Assembly: GCA_029555885.1 (NCBI GenBank)
Contig: JAKPQT010000678.1
Span: 1-9,704 of the forward strand
Source of the DNA: Chloroflexota bacterium
GTDB taxonomy: Bacteria > Chloroflexota > Anaerolineae > CG2-30-64-16
Direction: 5' to 3'
DNA length: 9,704 nucleotides
Shown: one piece after another, positions 7,491 to 9,704 of the stretch
Position numbering within the stretch: position 1 is the stretch's first letter
How the letters are laid out: each line of letters starts with the position of its first letter
Translations under genes and position numbers: made by a program
Notes under the pieces: generated by a model
Told to the model about the DNA's origin: nothing
Seen by the model: the letters and a program-made list of their open reading frames with translations, nothing else
Databases searched by the model: none

Positions 7491-9158
7491 TTACTCGCAG
7501 CCTGGCGCGGGCGCGACGCTCTGGCCGAGCTGTGAGCTCCGCTGCGCCGCGTCGATGACCCCGATCACGCGGCGTGCCTGCTCCGGCTTGACCAGCAGCT
7601 CCTCGCCCAGCAGCAGGTGGTCGGCCACGTTGCGGTAGTACTGCACCGAGCCGTAGCCTGGCAGCGTGACCTTGACCGTGCTGTCCTGCCGCACGCCGGA
7701 CGCGAAGGATACCAGCCGGATCTCGTCCTTCCAGTCCGCGGTGATCGCGCCCTTCGTGCCCAGGATGAGCCACTTGGGCCGCGAGATGGCCGCAATCGAG
7801 GAAATCCAGTAGTCCGCGGTCACGCCGTTCTCGAAGCGGATGTAAGCCTGGCCGTGATCCTCGTTGGTCACCGCGTTCCAGACGCGCTTCTGGAAGTCGC
7901 CCGTGACCTGGGTGATCTTCGACGGCACGAGGTTGAGGATCCAGTCGAGAAAGTGCGCGCCCCAATCGTGCATCACGCCGCCGCTGATGGCCTTGTCCGA
8001 CCGCCACCAGAACCCCGGATGGCTGAAGTTGCCCTGCCCGCACTCGATATGGAAGATGTCGCCGATCAGCCCGCGGCCGATGAGGTCGCGGATGGTCAGG
8101 TAGTCGCCGTCCCAGCGGCGGTTGTGGAACAGGCTGAGCATCAAGTTGCGGCTGCGGGCTGCATCGATCATCGCGTTGGCCTCGTCCACCGTGATGGCGA
8201 ACGGTTTCTCCAGCACGACATGCTTGCCCGCCTCCAGGCAGCACAGCGTCATGGGCGCGTGGAGGTTGTGGGGCAGGATGTTGACCACGAGGTCGAGGTC
8301 GCTCATCGCCAACAGGTCGTTCACGTCGGTGTAGTAGCCGGCGAGGTCCGGCAGCTCCTGCCGCGCGGCCTCAACGCGGGCCGGGCTGGCATCGCACATC
8401 GCGACCGTGCGCATGCCCGGCGTATCGTTGATCCAGCTCGCATGGCCCTTGCCCATGTTGAACGCGGGACCGTAGCCGAGCAGGCCACAGCGGATGGTGC
8501 GGTCGGGCGCGTCCACGCCGGTGCTCCACCTGATCGCACGCAGCACCAGTTTCTTGAACTCACCGTGCTGCCACGCCTGCGCGGTATGGCCGAGCGCAAC
8601 ATACGCGACGCGGCCCGCGCCATAGGCCCGCGCATAGGCCATCGGCATCTGCTGGCCCTGCCACTGCGTCTCCGCGAGGACAGTGCAGGCCGCGGGGTCG
8701 AAGTTCTGCAGGTGGTACATCTCGTCGTAGATGCTGAAGTCGCCCATACGCGCGATGAGGTCCTGCCCCTCGCCCGCGCCGTTCGCCGCGTGCCTGACCG
8801 TTACCTTGAATTCGTGGTGCTCCGGGTGATGCAGGAACTCACCGTTGAGCATCTCCACGTACGCGCGGCTGCCGCGGAAGCTGTCGGTCGCGGAGTGGAT
8901 GCCGACGAAGCCGCCGCCCCCGCGCACGAAGTCGAGCAGCCCGGCCTCGCGCGCCGGCGTCAGGTCATCCTTGAAGCCGGTCGTATAGACGACCACCGCT
9001 GCGTACTTCCCGCCCGGAAGGCTCGCAAACGCGTCCAGGTCATTCGTCATCTCCAGCTCGTAGCGCCCGTCCGCCGCAAGCCAGCCGCTCAGAATCTTAC
9101 CGCCAAGCTCCGTCGGGTGGAACTCGGGGCCGCCGTAGATGTACAGGACTTTCTGCAT
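7491..9158 (-). CDS. ThuA-domain / Gfo/Idh/MocA-family oxidoreductase fusion protein
   Basis: A 555-residue fusion. Residues 1 to about 215 are a ThuA domain (glutamine-amidotransferase-like fold found near trehalose and sugar utilisation genes): YIYGGPEFHP at the start, GGGGFVGIHSATD at 80-92, LHHPEHHEF at 109-117, YDEMYHL at 144-150 and VAYVALGHT at 184-192. Residues about 221-555 are a Gfo/Idh/MocA dehydrogenase: nucleotide-binding GLLGYGPAFNMG at 225-236, Rossmann strand end VAMCD at 252-256, LEKPF at 316-320 with the catalytic-type lysine K318, and SGGVMHDWGAHFLDW at 392-406 with the usual D/H positions. It probably acts in the cytoplasm on a sugar or sugar derivative using NAD(P). There is no signal peptide. 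The start at 9158 is backed by AAGGAAG with 6 nt spacing. The upstream neighbour is another Gfo/Idh/MocA gene in the same direction, supporting a sugar-catabolic locus. The substrate is unknown. Confidence 0.92.
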   Translation of the reverse strand: MQKVLYIYGGPEFHPTELGGKILSGWLAADGRYELEMTNDLDAFASLPGGKYAAVVVYTTGFKDDLTPAREAGLLDFVRGGGGFVGIHSATDSFRGSRAYVEMLNGEFLHHPEHHEFKVTVRHAANGAGEGQDLIARMGDFSIYDEMYHLQNFDPAACTVLAETQWQGQQMPMAYARAYGAGRVAYVALGHTAQAWQHGEFKKLVLRAIRWSTGVDAPDRTIRCGLLGYGPAFNMGKGHASWINDTPGMRTVAMCDASPARVEAARQELPDLAGYYTDVNDLLAMSDLDLVVNILPHNLHAPMTLCCLEAGKHVVLEKPFAITVDEANAMIDAARSRNLMLSLFHNRRWDGDYLTIRDLIGRGLIGDIFHIECGQGNFSHPGFWWRSDKAISGGVMHDWGAHFLDWILNLVPSKITQVTGDFQKRVWNAVTNEDHGQAYIRFENGVTADYWISSIAAISRPKWLILGTKGAITADWKDEIRLVSFASGVRQDSTVKVTLPGYGSVQYYRNVADHLLLGEELLVKPEQARRVIGVIDAAQRSSQLGQSVAPAPGCE

Positions 9159-9188
9159 GAGATTCTTCCTTGCAATTAAAGTTATAAA

Positions 9189-9235
9189 TCTTTGTGGTCA
9201 TGGGCCAACCTTCGGTTGGCCCATGACCACAAAGA
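9189..9235 (-). terminator. Perfect 21-22 bp hairpin between the two Gfo/Idh/MocA genes, probable terminator or attenuator
   Basis: The arms 9189-9210 and 9214-9235 are perfectly complementary, with a 3-nt loop TTC (5 nt if the closing pair is open). On the minus strand the stem begins 5 nt after the TAA of the upstream gene and is followed by an AT-rich, T-containing run (TTTATAACTTT), as in an intrinsic terminator. The ribosome binding site of the next gene follows. The same AT-rich run contains a -10-like TATAAC (9186 to 9181) with TTGGCC 16 bp upstream inside the hairpin, so a new transcript could begin here, but that promoter is weak. Confidence 0.75.
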
Positions 9236-9240
9236 ACAGC

Positions 9241-9704
9241 TTACTTGTACAACTCCGCCACCCGGACAGCCCGGCCGTCATCCTGTGCCGAGCGATAGGC
9301 CGCGTCGAGCAGCTCGACCGCGCGCCAGCCGACCGCACCGGATGCGAAGTTCGGGGCGCGGCCGAGAACGACATCCACCAGGTTGTGCGCGGGCAGAAAA
9401 CGACTGTCCAGGCCGCGTTCGAAGCCGAGGCCCTCCCGGCTGCCGTCCGCGCGGCGGATGAGCGCGTGTTGGCTGACCGTGTCAATATCCACCGCGCCGG
9501 CTTCGCAGTACAGCGTGATGCCGAGCTTGTAGTTGCGCCCCGCATTGCCCGTCCCGCCTATTACGCCGAGCGCGTCGCCCGCGAACTGGACGGTCATCGC
9601 GTCCACCAGGTCCAGCGGCAGGCCGTGGTTCGCCATCAGCGCGTGCACCCGCTCGACGCGCAGGTCCGTCAGGAAGAACAACAGGCCCAAGAGATGCGTC
9701 ATCT
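9241..9704 (-). CDS. Gfo/Idh/MocA-family oxidoreductase, C-terminal part (cut by window edge)
   Basis: About 154 C-terminal residues of a putative NAD(P)-dependent sugar dehydrogenase of the Gfo/Idh/MocA family. The frame is open to the right edge, so the Rossmann domain and start lie outside the window. The visible part is the substrate-binding/oligomerisation domain: DTVSQHALIRRADG, a PAHNLVDVVLGRAPN motif typical of the family's C-terminal domain, and the closing helix GWRAVELLDAAYRSA followed by AVRVAELYK and TAA. The first visible residues (THLLGLLFFLTD) correspond to the HxxD-type helix after the central domain, where family members often have a conserved histidine and aspartate. It is followed after 5 nt by a terminator-like hairpin and then by the ThuA-Gfo fusion gene on the same strand. 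The two enzymes may serve one pathway, although the hairpin suggests separately set expression. Confidence 0.9.
   Translation of the reverse strand, partial: MTHLLGLLFFLTDLRVERVHALMANHGLPLDLVDAMTVQFAGDALGVIGGTGNAGRNYKLGITLYCEAGAVDIDTVSQHALIRRADGSREGLGFERGLDSRFLPAHNLVDVVLGRAPNFASGAVGWRAVELLDAAYRSAQDDGRAVRVAELYK

Noticed and set aside
7309..8244. 311-codon minus-strand frame overlapping the end of the ThuA-Gfo gene and the intergenic repeat
   Set aside because: It is out of frame with the dehydrogenase domain and its composition is Arg/Gly/Pro-rich; a frameshifted dehydrogenase was considered, but the annotated frame already contains the complete domain.
7617..9179. 520-codon open frame on the plus strand, antisense to the ThuA-Gfo gene
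   Set aside because: It mirrors a gene with clear domain motifs. Its translation is rich in V, A, R, H and D without recognisable motifs, as expected for the complement of GC-rich coding DNA.

Overview
The window is a high-GC bacterial chromosome fragment with densely packed genes. Its gene types are a dipeptide/oligopeptide ABC importer, a di-iron ferritin-like protein, an SGNH hydrolase, a large protein that looks carbohydrate-active, a ThuA/Gfo-Idh-MocA fusion and a second Gfo/Idh/MocA protein. This mix, with no phage, plasmid or transposase gene, suggests a heterotrophic environmental bacterium. Groups rich in ThuA and Gfo/Idh/MocA proteins, such as Armatimonadota, Planctomycetota or Chloroflexota, are plausible, but nothing here fixes the phylum.

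Layout. Positions 1-2447 (+) hold the end of a peptide ABC transporter operon: the C-terminus of a DppC/OppC-type permease, a DppD/OppD-type ATPase and a DppF/OppF-type ATPase. The two ATPase genes overlap by ATGA. After 58 nt comes a 448-residue uncharacterised protein (2506-3852, +). Its C-terminal half shows the E...ExxH...E...ExxH pattern of a di-iron four-helix bundle, and it may be co-transcribed with the transporter.

A strong hairpin at 3895-3943 separates this convergently from the minus-strand half. There, an SGNH/GDSL hydrolase (7129 to 6530) is followed 4 nt later by an 858-residue protein (6525 to 3949), forming a two-gene operon. A perfect TATAAT with a correctly spaced TTG-type -35 lies upstream of the hydrolase gene.

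The only long gene-free stretch, 7130-7490, holds that promoter and two nested inverted-repeat structures, one of about 164 bp and one of about 74 bp. Further upstream on the minus strand are a 555-residue ThuA + Gfo/Idh/MocA fusion (9158 to 7491) and the C-terminal part of another Gfo/Idh/MocA protein that enters from the right edge. A perfect 21-22 bp hairpin lies between these two genes, 5 nt after the stop codon of the upstream one.

Taken together, the right half looks like a sugar or glycoside-derivative catabolic neighbourhood: two putative NAD(P)-dependent sugar dehydrogenase modules, a ThuA module, an esterase-type hydrolase and a possible alpha/alpha-toroid protein. The left half imports peptides or, as some members of this transporter family do, oligosaccharides. 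The functional link between the halves is inference. No clearly new defence or mobile system is visible. The most unusual items are the ThuA-Gfo fusion, the ferritin-like protein beside the transporter, the 858-residue protein of unknown function, and the intergenic inverted repeats.
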